From NCBI GenBank assembly GCA_965220505.1, contig CBDCQE010000003.1, forward strand, positions 806,001 through 870,000: a stretch of DNA of 64,000 nt, read 5' to 3'. Shown one piece after another: positions 8,003-16,317 of the stretch. The notes beneath the pieces were generated by a model. That model saw only the letters and a list, made by a program, of their open reading frames with translations, ran no database searches and was not told where the DNA came from. The DNA comes from Bin87 sp965220505. GTDB taxonomy: Bacteria > Chloroflexota > Dehalococcoidia > Lucifugimonadales > UBA3495. Both the position numbers and the translations under genes were made by a program. Positions within the stretch are counted from its first letter, which is position 1; every line of letters starts with the position of its first letter.

Positions 8003-9097
8003 CTATCCCAACGCAACCTCCCGCCCCGTGTCCGACGCCTGCTGAATGCCGTCGATGAAACGGTGCAGCCGCACTGCCTCGTCAAAGTCGGGCTCGCAGG
8101 CGGTGCCGTTGCGGATGGCCTCGCCGAACTGGTAGTACATCTGGCCGACGCAGTAGGGAGCGCCGCGGGGCATGCCCTCCAGCACGAAGGTGTACTTCGC
8201 GGGGATTTCAAGGGGTTCCAGGCGGTTGCTGCCCTGGGACCCCTGCAGGCGCACGCCCTCGTGGTTCGGCGTGTCGTCGGATGTTGCCACCAGGGTGCCC
8301 TCCCGGCCGTGGATCTCCATGAGGTAGCCGCTGTCGATCCAGGGGTTGCTGGCGACGTGGGCGGAGGCCACCGCGCCGTTGACCAGCCGGCCGCTGACCA
8401 GCACGTTGTCCGGCGAGGTCACGTCCACCATCTGGTTGGTATCCGACTCGAACCACTGGTTGGCCTGGGTGCTCACCACGGTGGACACGTGGCTGAAATC
8501 GCCCACCACCATGCGCAGGACGTCGATGGTGTGGCCGAAGGTGATCGTCAAGGTGTGCGCGCCCAACTCCCGGTCCCGCTGCCACGTCCGGTCCGACTGG
8601 CGTGACAGCGACCCACCCGAGATGCGGCGCACGTGGCAGGACATCACCTCACCCACGTAGCCGTCGGCGACCAGGTCTCGCAGGTACAGCAGCGCCGGGT
8701 TGGCCCGGGCCTGCAGGCCGACAATGTTGCGGACGCCGGCGGACCGGGCGAGATCCGCCATCTCCTGGGCTTCCTCCGTGGTGCGGCCCAGCGGCCACTC
8801 CACATACACGTGCTTGCCGGCGTTAATGGCCGCCACGGTGGGGTCGTAATGGTTCGGCACGCGCAAGCTCACCGCCACCGCGTCGATATCCGGGTGGGCC
8901 ACCATCTCGTTGTAGTCGTCGAACGCCAGGCGCGCCCCGAACATCTGCCGCGACTCCTCGGCGCTCTCCATGCGGGTGGTACACACGGCGGTGAGTTCGA
9001 ACTCGGGGCTCGCAACCACCGCCGGCAGATGCGAACGCACGGCCCACCCCCGGTGGATATTCGCGCCAATGATGCCCAGGCGAATCTTGTCTGCCAT
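8003..9097 (-). CDS. Gfo/Idh/MocA family oxidoreductase
   Basis: ATG at 9097 is preceded by GGAGGAGG, which fixes the start; the frame runs on upstream only as noise. The 364-residue protein begins with a Rossmann strand-turn-helix (IRLGIIGANIHRGW) that binds NAD(P). It continues with the alternating strand pattern of the family and the EWPLG motif at about 100-104, where most members have EKP. Loss of that lysine is typical of the Gal80-like branch and may mean altered catalysis or a binding-only role. The C-terminal half is the expected mixed-sheet substrate domain. Family members oxidise or reduce sugars, inositols or similar polyols. It is divergent from the PPOX gene at 9279. Substrate unknown. 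Confidence 0.88.
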   Translation of the reverse strand: MADKIRLGIIGANIHRGWAVRSHLPAVVASPEFELTAVCTTRMESAEESRQMFGARLAFDDYNEMVAHPDIDAVAVSLRVPNHYDPTVAAINAGKHVYVEWPLGRTTEEAQEMADLARSAGVRNIVGLQARANPALLYLRDLVADGYVGEVMSCHVRRISGGSLSRQSDRTWQRDRELGAHTLTITFGHTIDVLRMVVGDFSHVSTVVSTQANQWFESDTNQMVDVTSPDNVLVSGRLVNGAVASAHVASNPWIDSGYLMEIHGREGTLVATSDDTPNHEGVRLQGSQGSNRLEPLEIPAKYTFVLEGMPRGAPYCVGQMYYQFGEAIRNGTACEPDFDEAVRLHRFIDGIQQASDTGREVALG

Positions 9098-9278
9098 GAT
9101 GTCCTCCTCCCGCAGGTTTTCGCGCATCGTAACATAGCCGCCCCCGCAGTTTCGCTTGCGACCCTTTAGATGACCCACGGTCGCATCCCTGCTGAGCCTT
9201 GCCACGGCGGCCGCCGAACCTATACCATTCCGCGACAACGGAAGCCGACCCGACCTGGGCCAACTGGAGGTGTGGGTG

Positions 9279-9887
9279 ATGGCCGTAACCAACGATACCG
9301 AACTGCGAGAGGTCTACCGGCCGCCGGCGCCACGGGCGGCCCAGAAGGTGCTCGACCGACTGGACGTGCACTGTACGAACTTCATCGCCCTGTCGCCCTT
9401 CTGCGTGCTCAGCTCAAGCAACGCCGAGGGCCAGGCCGACGCTTCGCCACGGGGCGACCCGCCGGGCTTCGTCAAGGTGCTGGACGAGAAGACGCTGCTG
9501 CTGCCGGACCGCCCCGGCAACAACCAGGTGGATTCGTTGCAGAACATCGTCGACAACCCGGGCGTGGGCCTGCTGTTCTTCGTCCCGGGCATGAACGAAA
9601 CCCTGCGGGTCAAGGGCAAGGCCGAGATCACTACCGACCCGGATCTGCTGGAGCCGTTGACAGTGGGAGGCAAGGCCCCGCTCTCGGGACTGAAGGTATC
9701 GGTGGAGGAGGCGTTCCTGCACTGCGGCCGCGCGCTGATCCGTGGCCGCATCTGGGACGCCGACGCGCAGATCGACCGCGCTTCGTACCCCACCTACGGC
9801 CAGGTCCTTGCCGACCAGATCGCCGGCGCCGACGCCCGGGAGATCGACGCCGACGAGGACGAAGCCAACCGCGAGCGGCTGTACTGA
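9279..9887 (+). CDS. pyridoxamine 5'-phosphate oxidase-like FMN protein
   Basis: ATG at 9279 follows GGAGG at 9266-9270, so this start is preferred to the GTG at 9270. The 202-residue protein has the split-barrel flavin-binding pattern of the PPOX superfamily: SPFCVLSSSNAEGQADASPRGD, then TLLLPDRPGNNQVDSLQNI and VGLLFFVPG. The RPGN..D block is characteristic of the subgroup annotated as MSMEG_1061-type FMN-dependent flavoproteins. Family members bind FMN or F420 and reduce or oxidise small molecules. They are not vitamin B6 enzymes in most cases. It is followed after 23 bases by a RidA gene and is probably cotranscribed with it. Confidence 0.85.
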   Translation: MAVTNDTELREVYRPPAPRAAQKVLDRLDVHCTNFIALSPFCVLSSSNAEGQADASPRGDPPGFVKVLDEKTLLLPDRPGNNQVDSLQNIVDNPGVGLLFFVPGMNETLRVKGKAEITTDPDLLEPLTVGGKAPLSGLKVSVEEAFLHCGRALIRGRIWDADAQIDRASYPTYGQVLADQIAGADAREIDADEDEANRERLY

Positions 9888-9910
9888 CCCTGACAGGAGA
9901 CAAAACCAAG

Positions 9911-10378
9911 ATGGCCGAAGTTGAAGCGAAGCTAGCCGAGTTGGGTTACGAACTGCCGCCCCCGCCCGACCCGGTGGGCAACTACCTGCCCCTGGCCCGC
10001 AGCGGCAACGTCATGTGGCTGGCCGGCGTGGGCTCCCGCATGGCCACCGGCGAGGGTATCGCCGGGAAGCTGGGCGCCGACCTGACCACCGACCAGGGCT
10101 ATGAGGCCGCCCGTTGGGCTGCGCTGAACCTGCTGGCCCGCATGAAAGCCGAACTGGGTGACCTGGACCGGGTCACCCGCATCCTCAAGGTGGTGGGCAT
10201 GGTCAACAGCGCTCCGACTTTCACCGAGCAGGCCCGCGTGGTGGACGGCGCATCCGACCTCTTCGTGGCTCTATATGGTGACCGGGGACGCCACGCCCGC
10301 TCCGCCCCCGGCATGGGCGCCCTCCCCGGCAACACCGCCGTCATCTGCGACTGCGTTATCGAGGTGGACGGAGGTTAG
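9911..10378 (+). CDS. RidA/YjgF family protein
   Basis: ATG at 9911 is preceded by AGGAG. The 155-residue protein shows the chorismate-mutase-like fold of the RidA family: GNYLPLARSGNVMWLAGVG, the long helix YEAARWAALNLLARMKAELGDL, RILKVVGMVNS, and a C-terminal strand VICDCVIEVDGG. Family members hydrolyse reactive enamine/imine intermediates made by PLP enzymes or act on related small molecules. Canonical catalytic arginine placement was not confirmed. It lies 23 bases after the PPOX gene, suggesting an operon. The strand switches immediately after it, at a terminator serving the opposite strand. Confidence 0.85.
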   Translation: MAEVEAKLAELGYELPPPPDPVGNYLPLARSGNVMWLAGVGSRMATGEGIAGKLGADLTTDQGYEAARWAALNLLARMKAELGDLDRVTRILKVVGMVNSAPTFTEQARVVDGASDLFVALYGDRGRHARSAPGMGALPGNTAVICDCVIEVDGG

Positions 10379-10403
10379 CGTCGCCTTCGCCGTCGGAGCC
10401 ACG

Positions 10404-10435
10404 AAAAAGGCTGGGCGCTACGCCGCGCCCAGCCT
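10404..10435 (-). terminator. rho-independent terminator of the LLM-HpaB-VOC block
   Basis: On the minus strand an 11-bp stem (AGGCTGGGCGC with GCGCCCAGCCT, 6-base loop) at 10408-10435 is followed directly by TTTTT. It sits 28 bases beyond the stop of the VOC gene. Confidence 0.85.
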
Positions 10436-10463
10436 CGCATCCGTAGCCCGCGAAGAGGGTCGA

Positions 10464-10943
10464 TCAATCGTCGGCAGCCACCGCCGGCTCCCGCAGCTTC
10501 TGCGGGAAGGTGCCGCCGAACAGGCCTTTCTCCGGATGGCGCTCCCACTGGGAGGCGGGCATCTCATAGTAGACCTCGATCTCGTTGTCGTCGGGGTCCA
10601 GCAGGTAGACGCCCAGGGACAAGCCGTGATCGCTAATGCGGTTGATGCGCACGTCGTTCTCCAGGAGCCGGTCGTACAGCTCCTGCAAGTCCTCGAAGGT
10701 CTCCATCTGCCACGCCATGTGGGCCTGCCCCACGATGCTGTGATCGGGGCCGCCGGCGTCCATGCCGATGGCGCGTATCGCCAGCTCATGGGACTTTTCG
10801 GTGTTGGCCGACATGAACACCGTCCCGCTGGGTGACCGCTCCATGATGGTCAGCCCCATCACGCGGGTGTAGAAGTCCAGCGACCGTTCCATGTCCCGCA
10901 CCCGCATGACCAGGTGCCCAAGGTGCTTCGGTGTGTACGACAT
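10464..10943 (-). CDS. VOC family protein, extradiol dioxygenase-like
   Basis: ATG at 10943 lies 8 bases after GGAGG; earlier in-frame starts are too close to or inside that site. The 159-residue protein has two betaalphabetabetabeta modules. It keeps the metal triad expected for a type I extradiol dioxygenase or glyoxalase-type enzyme: H10 (HLGHLVMRV), H75 (QAHMAW) and E123 (NEIEVYYE). Many such proteins of this length cleave catecholic rings. Placement right after an HpaB-type hydroxylase, which makes catechols, supports a ring-cleavage role. It is last in the block and is followed by a strong terminator. Glyoxalase or resistance roles cannot be excluded. Confidence 0.85.
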   Translation of the reverse strand: MSYTPKHLGHLVMRVRDMERSLDFYTRVMGLTIMERSPSGTVFMSANTEKSHELAIRAIGMDAGGPDHSIVGQAHMAWQMETFEDLQELYDRLLENDVRINRISDHGLSLGVYLLDPDDNEIEVYYEMPASQWERHPEKGLFGGTFPQKLREPAVAADD

Positions 10944-10980
10944 CTTCATTCCCTCCAATGCAACTCGTGACGATTGGCCG

Positions 10981-12432
10981 TTACTCTTGATCCAGGAACG
11001 CCTGTACCTTCTGGCGGAAGGGTTCCTTGTCGTAGTTATTGAACAGCATCATGGCGTTGCGCACCGGGTTGCCGCCGAACATTCTCTCGTACAGCACCTG
11101 CCGCCCGCTGAATGAGCTGCACGATGCATCCCACGCCAAGTGGAATAGCTTGGACCGATCCCAGGCGCTGGTGGAGTCGGTGGCGAGGTAGTGGTTGACC
11201 TCGGGGGCAATGCCGGCGGTGAAGTCCGCCTCGGCCGGCAGGGCCATCAGGCTGCTGGTGCCCAGCAATTGCGCAATCTCAATCATGCGGGGATACAGCG
11301 TCCTGCCGAACAGCGTGCGTCCCGCCTGGATGGGGCCCATGGCCGGGCACATCATCCCGTACTGGTTGGGCCGGGCGTCGGCCTCGGCAGCGCGCAGGCA
11401 GGCCCGCAGCATGTCTCGGTAGGTGATCAGCTCCGCTACCTGCTCCTGGATGTGTGGGATTGAGCCGGAGCCCAGCGTCTCCACCATCAGGTCGGCCAGG
11501 CCGAGCATGAACTCGGACTTGACCACACAGCGGTTCAGCACCTGGTATCCGGTGTGGGAGTTGGACATGGTGCCCGTGCCGTAGTTGTTGCACAGCTCCA
11601 CGTCGCCCAGCAGGAACACCCGCTCCCAAGGCACCAGCACATCGTCGAAGAACACCACGGTGTCCATCTCCTCGAAGCGCGACCCCAGCGGGTGGTCGAA
11701 ATGGGACCGCCCCTGGTCCAGGCTCTGCCGGCACAGGAACTTGACGCCGGGAGTGTCGCACGGGATCGAGAACGAGAAGGAGTGTTTCCAGTCATCGTCG
11801 GCCAGGCGGTGGCTGGCGACGGGATATATGGCGATTTCATCGGAAATGGGGCCGAGGGTCGCCAGCACGCGGCTGCCCCGCACCACCAAGCCGGCGTCGG
11901 TCTGCTTGATCGCGGTCAGCGCCACCTCCTCGGTCAGGTTGTCCGCGGCGGCCGGCGTGCGGCTGCGCTGGAGGTTGACCAGGGCGTGGGTCAGGGTGAC
12001 GTCGTTTTCGCGCAGGAATTCGTGGTAATTGAGGACGTTCTTCTTGAACTCCGGCCGGTCCTGGGCGAAATAGTCCGCCGAGCCGGCCCAGGCGGTGAAG
12101 ATGGAGTTCATGAAATCCGGCGAGCGGCCCATCATGCCGCAACTGGCCCACGCCCAGTGGGACATCATCTCCCGCTTGCGGATCAGGTCTTCCTCGGTGC
12201 GAGGGATCTGGAAGGACAGGCCCACCGGGTCGCCAGTGCTGGGCGAGGCGAAGGTCATCTCCTCCCGCAGCGTGGGATCGTGCTGCATGTCGTACAGCGC
12301 GGCAACCCCCTTGACCCCGTTGCGCAGGCCGGGGTGGGTGGTCACGTCCTTGACCTTCTCTCCGTCGATCCACACCTCCCGCGGTCGGTCTCGGAGGCCG
12401 GCAATGTATTCCTGTCCGGTGCGCGCTGGCAT
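10981..12432 (-). CDS. 4-hydroxyphenylacetate 3-hydroxylase family oxygenase (HpaB-like)
   Basis: This 483-residue protein matches the HpaB family in length and layout. It has an N-terminal TGQEYIAGLRDRPREVWIDGEKV, a central DVTTHPGLRNG, and the conserved helical core with SHTGYQV and RMFGGNPVR near the end. HpaB enzymes use FADH2 supplied by a separate reductase to hydroxylate phenols ortho to an existing hydroxyl. No obvious HpaC reductase is in the block; the PPOX protein at 9279 has a related split-barrel fold but lies on the other strand. The upstream LLM gene and downstream VOC gene make a plausible aromatic-degradation unit. The related 4-hydroxybutyryl-CoA dehydratase shares this fold but is less likely here. 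Confidence 0.9.
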   Translation of the reverse strand: MPARTGQEYIAGLRDRPREVWIDGEKVKDVTTHPGLRNGVKGVAALYDMQHDPTLREEMTFASPSTGDPVGLSFQIPRTEEDLIRKREMMSHWAWASCGMMGRSPDFMNSIFTAWAGSADYFAQDRPEFKKNVLNYHEFLRENDVTLTHALVNLQRSRTPAAADNLTEEVALTAIKQTDAGLVVRGSRVLATLGPISDEIAIYPVASHRLADDDWKHSFSFSIPCDTPGVKFLCRQSLDQGRSHFDHPLGSRFEEMDTVVFFDDVLVPWERVFLLGDVELCNNYGTGTMSNSHTGYQVLNRCVVKSEFMLGLADLMVETLGSGSIPHIQEQVAELITYRDMLRACLRAAEADARPNQYGMMCPAMGPIQAGRTLFGRTLYPRMIEIAQLLGTSSLMALPAEADFTAGIAPEVNHYLATDSTSAWDRSKLFHLAWDASCSSFSGRQVLYERMFGGNPVRNAMMLFNNYDKEPFRQKVQAFLDQE

Positions 12433-12519
12433 GATCCTTCACCTCCTATTTGAAATCCTCGACGACGGCTGCTGCAATCTGTCAGAAGCAGGATTTTCAA
12501 AATTCTCGGATCACCGGGG

Positions 12520-12595
12520 TTGGAACGGATCCGTGATGAATCTCTCCTGATCCTGCCAAATCATAAAATCCCGTAAATCCCGCTTCTGATGACTT
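12520..12595 (+). repeat. 76-base interspersed repeat, copy A
   Basis: This 76-base stretch aligns without gaps to 45551-45626 in the same orientation. The shared core, CAAATCATAAAATCCCGTAAATC, spans about 12557-12579, and shared flanks include TTGGAAC, CCGTGATG and TTCTGA.GACTT. It lies in the intergenic space between the LLM and HpaB genes. The AT-rich core stands out from the GC-rich surroundings. It is probably a genome-wide dispersed repeat. Confidence 0.8.
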
Positions 12596-12602
12596 CCTCC
12601 GG

Positions 12603-13655
12603 TTATTTGAACTCCGGCATGACCTCCTGGGTCAGCAGCGTCAAACTGCGGTGTACCGCCTCCTTGGGCAGGAACCCACCGGGGTTCAACTCGGCGGTGA
12701 CTCCGCTGATGCCCAGCATGTCCTGGAACTCGTGCAAGCGATCAACGACCTGCTCCGGGCTGCCGAACACTACCCGGGTCTCCAGCAAGTCCTCGTAGGT
12801 AGAGTTGGCCAGCTTCTCATAGCGCGCCTGCCGTTTCTCTGACGCTTCCACGCCGGCCCGGCCCAGGGAGTACTCGAACAGTTCACGCTGCCGCCGGAAA
12901 AATGCTTCGATGCTGTCACGTGGTTCCTCGATCGCCTCCGCCTCGCTGGGGGCGATGTATACCGGAACGCGCACGTTGATGTCTCCGCCGTCGCCCGGGT
13001 GACCGGCGGCCCGCCATTCGTCCTTGTATTCCTGCAGGTTGGTCTTCAACTCTTCCACGTCCATGGTCCTCAGGCCGAGGAAAATGGGCTGTCCCAACCG
13101 GCCGATCCGACCAAAGCTGTCCTCGCTGCTGGCCGCGATGCGGATCTTGGGGTGCGGCTTCTGGTAAGGGACCGGCGACAGGGTGGCGTTGGTGATCGTG
13201 TTGTACTTCCCCTCGTAGGAGAAGGTCTCGCCGGACCACGCCTGCAGGATGATGTCCAGCGCCTCCTGGAAACGCTCCTTGCTCTCGCCGTAGTCGATGC
13301 CCATGATGTCATAGGCGCGCACGTTACCGCTGCGTCCCACACCCAACTCGAAGCGCCCTTCGCTGAGTTGGTCCACGGTGGCCGTTTCCTCAGCGATGCG
13401 CAGAGGGTGGATCAACGGCAACACCTGCACCGCCATGCCCACCCGCAGGTGCTTAGTTCGCGTGGCAATGGAGGTGGCGACGATGATCGGCGCCGACAGC
13501 ACGGACCGGTTGGGATTGAAGTGCATCTCGCCCAACCAGACGGTATCCAACCCCAGTTCTTCGGCGAGGTCGATTTCCTCGAAGGCTTCCTGAAATGCGT
13601 TTGCATGGGTGGGGTGGTCGCCGATGTTGAAGTTTGCGTTGATTCCGAAGTCCAT
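12603..13655 (-). CDS. LLM class flavin-dependent oxidoreductase (1)
   Basis: This 350-residue protein follows the bacterial-luciferase TIM-barrel pattern. It opens with MDFGINANFNIG, then EEIDLAEELGLDTVWLGEMHFNPNRS, LRVGMAVQVLPLIHPLRIAEE, and FELGVGRSG near residue 105, the last a usual phosphate-binding segment for FMN or F420. The GEMHFNP motif recalls alkanal monooxygenase-like members that act with reduced FMN and oxygen. It is first in a minus-strand block with the HpaB and VOC genes, although a 170-base gap holding a repeat separates it from HpaB. The substrate is unknown. Roles could be Baeyer-Villiger oxidation, desulfonation or ring activation. Confidence 0.9.
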   Translation of the reverse strand: MDFGINANFNIGDHPTHANAFQEAFEEIDLAEELGLDTVWLGEMHFNPNRSVLSAPIIVATSIATRTKHLRVGMAVQVLPLIHPLRIAEETATVDQLSEGRFELGVGRSGNVRAYDIMGIDYGESKERFQEALDIILQAWSGETFSYEGKYNTITNATLSPVPYQKPHPKIRIAASSEDSFGRIGRLGQPIFLGLRTMDVEELKTNLQEYKDEWRAAGHPGDGGDINVRVPVYIAPSEAEAIEEPRDSIEAFFRRQRELFEYSLGRAGVEASEKRQARYEKLANSTYEDLLETRVVFGSPEQVVDRLHEFQDMLGISGVTAELNPGGFLPKEAVHRSLTLLTQEVMPEFK

Positions 13656-13788
13656 GCATCTACCTCATGCGTTTTTTGGTGGCTCATGAGTCGGAAAAAT
13701 ACACCCGACCACTTGCGCCAAGCCTGATTACGGCAAAGTACAGCACGGGTCGCTAGCGGGTCAAGGCGGGACGCGCCCGGCGGCACGG

Positions 13789-13899
13789 TCAGCCCGTCTT
13801 GTCGAGTGACACGGCGGCACCGAGATAAAGCAGCACCGCCGCCAGCCCCAGGGCGATGGCAATGGTCATCACCCCCAGCGCCAAGACCGGAATTCTCAA
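13789..13899 (-). CDS. possible 36-residue single-span membrane peptide
   Basis: A TTG start at 13899 opens a frame reading RIPVLALGVMTIAIALGL then AAVLLYLGAAVSLDKTG, a convincing single membrane span with a short charged tail. AGGAAAG lies about 10 bases upstream of the TTG. A better AGGAGG lies further upstream without a matching start. It lies in the space between the symporter gene and the LLM gene, on the same strand. Small hydrophobic frames can occur by chance, so confidence is low. Confidence 0.25.
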   Translation of the reverse strand: MRIPVLALGVMTIAIALGLAAVLLYLGAAVSLDKTG

Positions 13900-14019
13900 G
13901 CGGAGTATCTTTCCTGATTTGGTTCCCTCCTAGGCTCCGTACGCATTGATTTCCCTGTCACACGCCGGCGCGGGCAGCATCGGATTGAATTGGCAAAGTC
14001 CACATTGTGGTGGCCATAA

Positions 14020-15702
14020 TTAATCATGATCCCCTTCGTCGGCCACCGGGCGCAGGCCGGGTTCGGGAGGAAGGGCGGCGGATTTGGCTCGTCCGTAGGA
14101 TTGTTTCGAGGCGGGAAATGCGGGAGCGTCTTCCACTTCACGAGTGTATTTCGACAAAAGGAAAAATATCTGCTCAACATTGTAAGTAATATTGAGGATA
14201 TTCCACCGCTCTCTTTCCGAAATATCGGTACTAGGCCTCAAGTAGTTATCTCGTATCCTGCTCATTAGCTCACCGCGATCGCCGGCAATTCGCATCGTGT
14301 ATGAGTGCAGATCCCGCTCCGGCGACGCGAGGTCATGGGAAAGAACCAACATCGTGCCATCAATTCCCTCAACGAAATTGCTCTTCACTGCCGCTGCGAC
14401 GGGTTCGTTGGACAGCGAATTCAGCGTTGCGCACAATGCTCCAAATTCCTCTTCCAACCAGGTGACAACCTTTTGTCGGCAAATTATTGAATTGAAACTT
14501 TCAGTCCAGCCGGTAGTGTGGCGCCGCTCCAGTTCCCCCAGGAAATCATCAATTTGCCCTATGACCGCCCTGGCCGCTCCCTGTAACTCGTTGGTCTTTT
14601 CCTCTTGGCCCTGACGGACCGTGTCGAGGTAGCCGGAGAACATGGAAATGACGCGACGCTGTTCCAGGTCAGCGAGGCGTATGCCCGTAGGAAAGTCATC
14701 AAGCGCGCCGTCATGGATGTACTGACTTGCCGACATTCTGTCCAGCCGTGTGGCGGGCCAAAGTCTTTCGCAGAGCCGCACCGTTGGGTTCAGCGCCAGG
14801 AAAAGCAGCAGGGCGGGAATAACGTTCGTGAGTATGATGTATATTCCCATTTGCTTGCTCACGTCAGTATCAAGCGCTGCGACCGCCGCCTTCCACAGCG
14901 GCACGTTGAAATAATTTTCGATGAAAAGCATCGACATAAAAACCAGGCATGATATGGTGTTCATCAACACTTGGTACATGGCAACCTGTCGCGCGACCCG
15001 GCTCAGGCTAGCCGACAAAGTCATCAAAATCAGACTGGATCCCGTCCACGAACCAAAAGCCATCATCAGCAACTGGTCAACGGTCAGGACTCCTGCCGTG
15101 GTCAGGCCAATGGCCATCACGATGATGGCCATAACCGATTGCAGGATGAACGCCAACACGATGGCGCCCAGGAAGGAGAACCACAGCGAGACGCTCATCC
15201 AGTCCAGGACTTCGCTGAACCAGACCTCGTTGGCCAGCGGCGCCGCCGACTCCCTCATCAGAATCAGGCCGAATATCAGCATCGCTGCCCCAAACAGCGC
15301 TGTGGTGTGGTGTCGGTACCGGCTCAGCCAGCCGCTGGCCATGGCAAAGCCGGTAATTGCGAGGATATGCAGGGCCACTAACTTGATATCCAGCAAAACG
15401 ATTAGAACGAGGATTGACGTGCCGATATTCCCGCCCAGCAGTATCGAAAGCGCGCCCCGGGGCGTGATAAGTCCGGACTGTCGCATACCCACGGTCAGAA
15501 ACGTCAGCGAGGTCATGCTTTGGGTGATGAAGCCGGCAAACGCTCCCCACCCCAAAGCTGTGAATGGACTGCCGGCCCAACTGGCGGCCAGGATGCGCAG
15601 CCTGATGCTGGTCAGCATTTTCAAGCTCTCGGAAAGCAATAGCATCCCGCCAAAAAAGAGGCCGAGCCCTCCCAATACTCCCGCCAGCGTCTCAAATGTC
15701 AT
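14020..15702 (-). CDS. Na+/phosphate cotransporter family protein with PhoU-like C-terminus
   Basis: ATG at 15702 has GGAG 8 bases upstream; the open frame extends further but overlaps the dioxygenase subunit gene. The 560-residue protein has two inverted transport repeats, each with the family's substrate-site signature: ALSILLGGNIGTS in the first and MMAFGSWTGSSLI in the second. About eight to nine membrane spans fill residues 1-330, followed by a soluble helical region (about 350-540) like PhoU that is common in NptA-type proteins. It imports phosphate with sodium or acts as an efflux/leak valve. It lies 74 bases downstream of the Rieske beta-subunit gene and may be cotranscribed. Local base composition is lower in GC than its neighbours. 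Confidence 0.88.
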   Translation of the reverse strand: MTFETLAGVLGGLGLFFGGMLLLSESLKMLTSIRLRILAASWAGSPFTALGWGAFAGFITQSMTSLTFLTVGMRQSGLITPRGALSILLGGNIGTSILVLIVLLDIKLVALHILAITGFAMASGWLSRYRHHTTALFGAAMLIFGLILMRESAAPLANEVWFSEVLDWMSVSLWFSFLGAIVLAFILQSVMAIIVMAIGLTTAGVLTVDQLLMMAFGSWTGSSLILMTLSASLSRVARQVAMYQVLMNTISCLVFMSMLFIENYFNVPLWKAAVAALDTDVSKQMGIYIILTNVIPALLLFLALNPTVRLCERLWPATRLDRMSASQYIHDGALDDFPTGIRLADLEQRRVISMFSGYLDTVRQGQEEKTNELQGAARAVIGQIDDFLGELERRHTTGWTESFNSIICRQKVVTWLEEEFGALCATLNSLSNEPVAAAVKSNFVEGIDGTMLVLSHDLASPERDLHSYTMRIAGDRGELMSRIRDNYLRPSTDISERERWNILNITYNVEQIFFLLSKYTREVEDAPAFPASKQSYGRAKSAALPPEPGLRPVADEGDHD

Positions 15703-15776
15703 TGCTGTATCTCCGTGCTTGACAGTCAGCCCATCACCCAGAGGACACGGCGGCGCCAAATCCCGGGGCGAGAGCG

Positions 15777-16310
15777 CTAGAAAAAGACGCTCAGGTTCTT
15801 GGCCAGGATGACGTTGCTGTCCAGGACGATGGTGCGGCGGGCGATTTGCCAGCTCCCATCCACGGGACGCAGCAGGTCCTCCCGGTAGCCGGAGAACAGG
15901 TTTTCCTCGGTCTCGTGGTGGGAACGGTAGAGGAGGAACGCCGTCTTCGCCCTGACCTCGCCGTCGGCCTGTGGGTCCACCACCAGGTTGCCCACGATGT
16001 GCCGCGTGCGCGACGGCGGGTCCTCGCCCCAGGCCATCCCCGTCTCCAGCCGTTCCACGCGCATGGTCAGGTACGTCTTGTCGTCCTCGAAGATGGCAAG
16101 GTCGCCGATGGGCGTCAGTTCCCGGTCGGTCTCGTGGCGGTGGATGTTCAGGCGGCGCGGCATGAAGTAGAACACGTCCTCGGTGAACAGGTCCAGCCAC
16201 TCCCGGAAGCGCCGCTCGTCCAGCAGCCAAGCCTCCCGGATGTAGAACTCCATCAGCTCGTGCCAGAGTTCCATCCGTGTTGCAGCAGTCATACGTGTTT
16301 CGGTAGCCAT
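15777..16310 (-). CDS. aromatic-ring-hydroxylating dioxygenase, beta subunit
   Basis: This 177-residue protein matches the small (beta) subunit of Rieske ring-hydroxylating dioxygenases, which has the SnoaL/NTF2-like cone fold. It carries FYIREAWLLDERRFREWLDLFTEDVFYFMP near the start, then RHIVGNLVV, FLLYRSHHE and a C-terminal WQIARRTIVLDSNVI strand typical of the family. It starts 7 bases after the alpha-subunit stop, so the two are translated from one message. The beta subunit is structural and completes an alpha3beta3 hexamer. No ferredoxin or reductase gene is attached. Confidence 0.9.
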   Translation of the reverse strand: MATETRMTAATRMELWHELMEFYIREAWLLDERRFREWLDLFTEDVFYFMPRRLNIHRHETDRELTPIGDLAIFEDDKTYLTMRVERLETGMAWGEDPPSRTRHIVGNLVVDPQADGEVRAKTAFLLYRSHHETEENLFSGYREDLLRPVDGSWQIARRTIVLDSNVILAKNLSVFF

Positions 16311-16317
16311 AACGCCT

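Noticed and set aside
9170..9910. N-terminal extension of the RidA frame
   Set aside because: It runs out of frame through the PPOX gene; ATG 9911 with AGGAG is the real RidA start.
15703..16230. N-terminal extension of the Na/Pi symporter
   Set aside because: It overlaps the Rieske beta-subunit gene in another frame and is Arg/Pro-rich; ATG 15702 has a ribosome site and starts the first membrane span.
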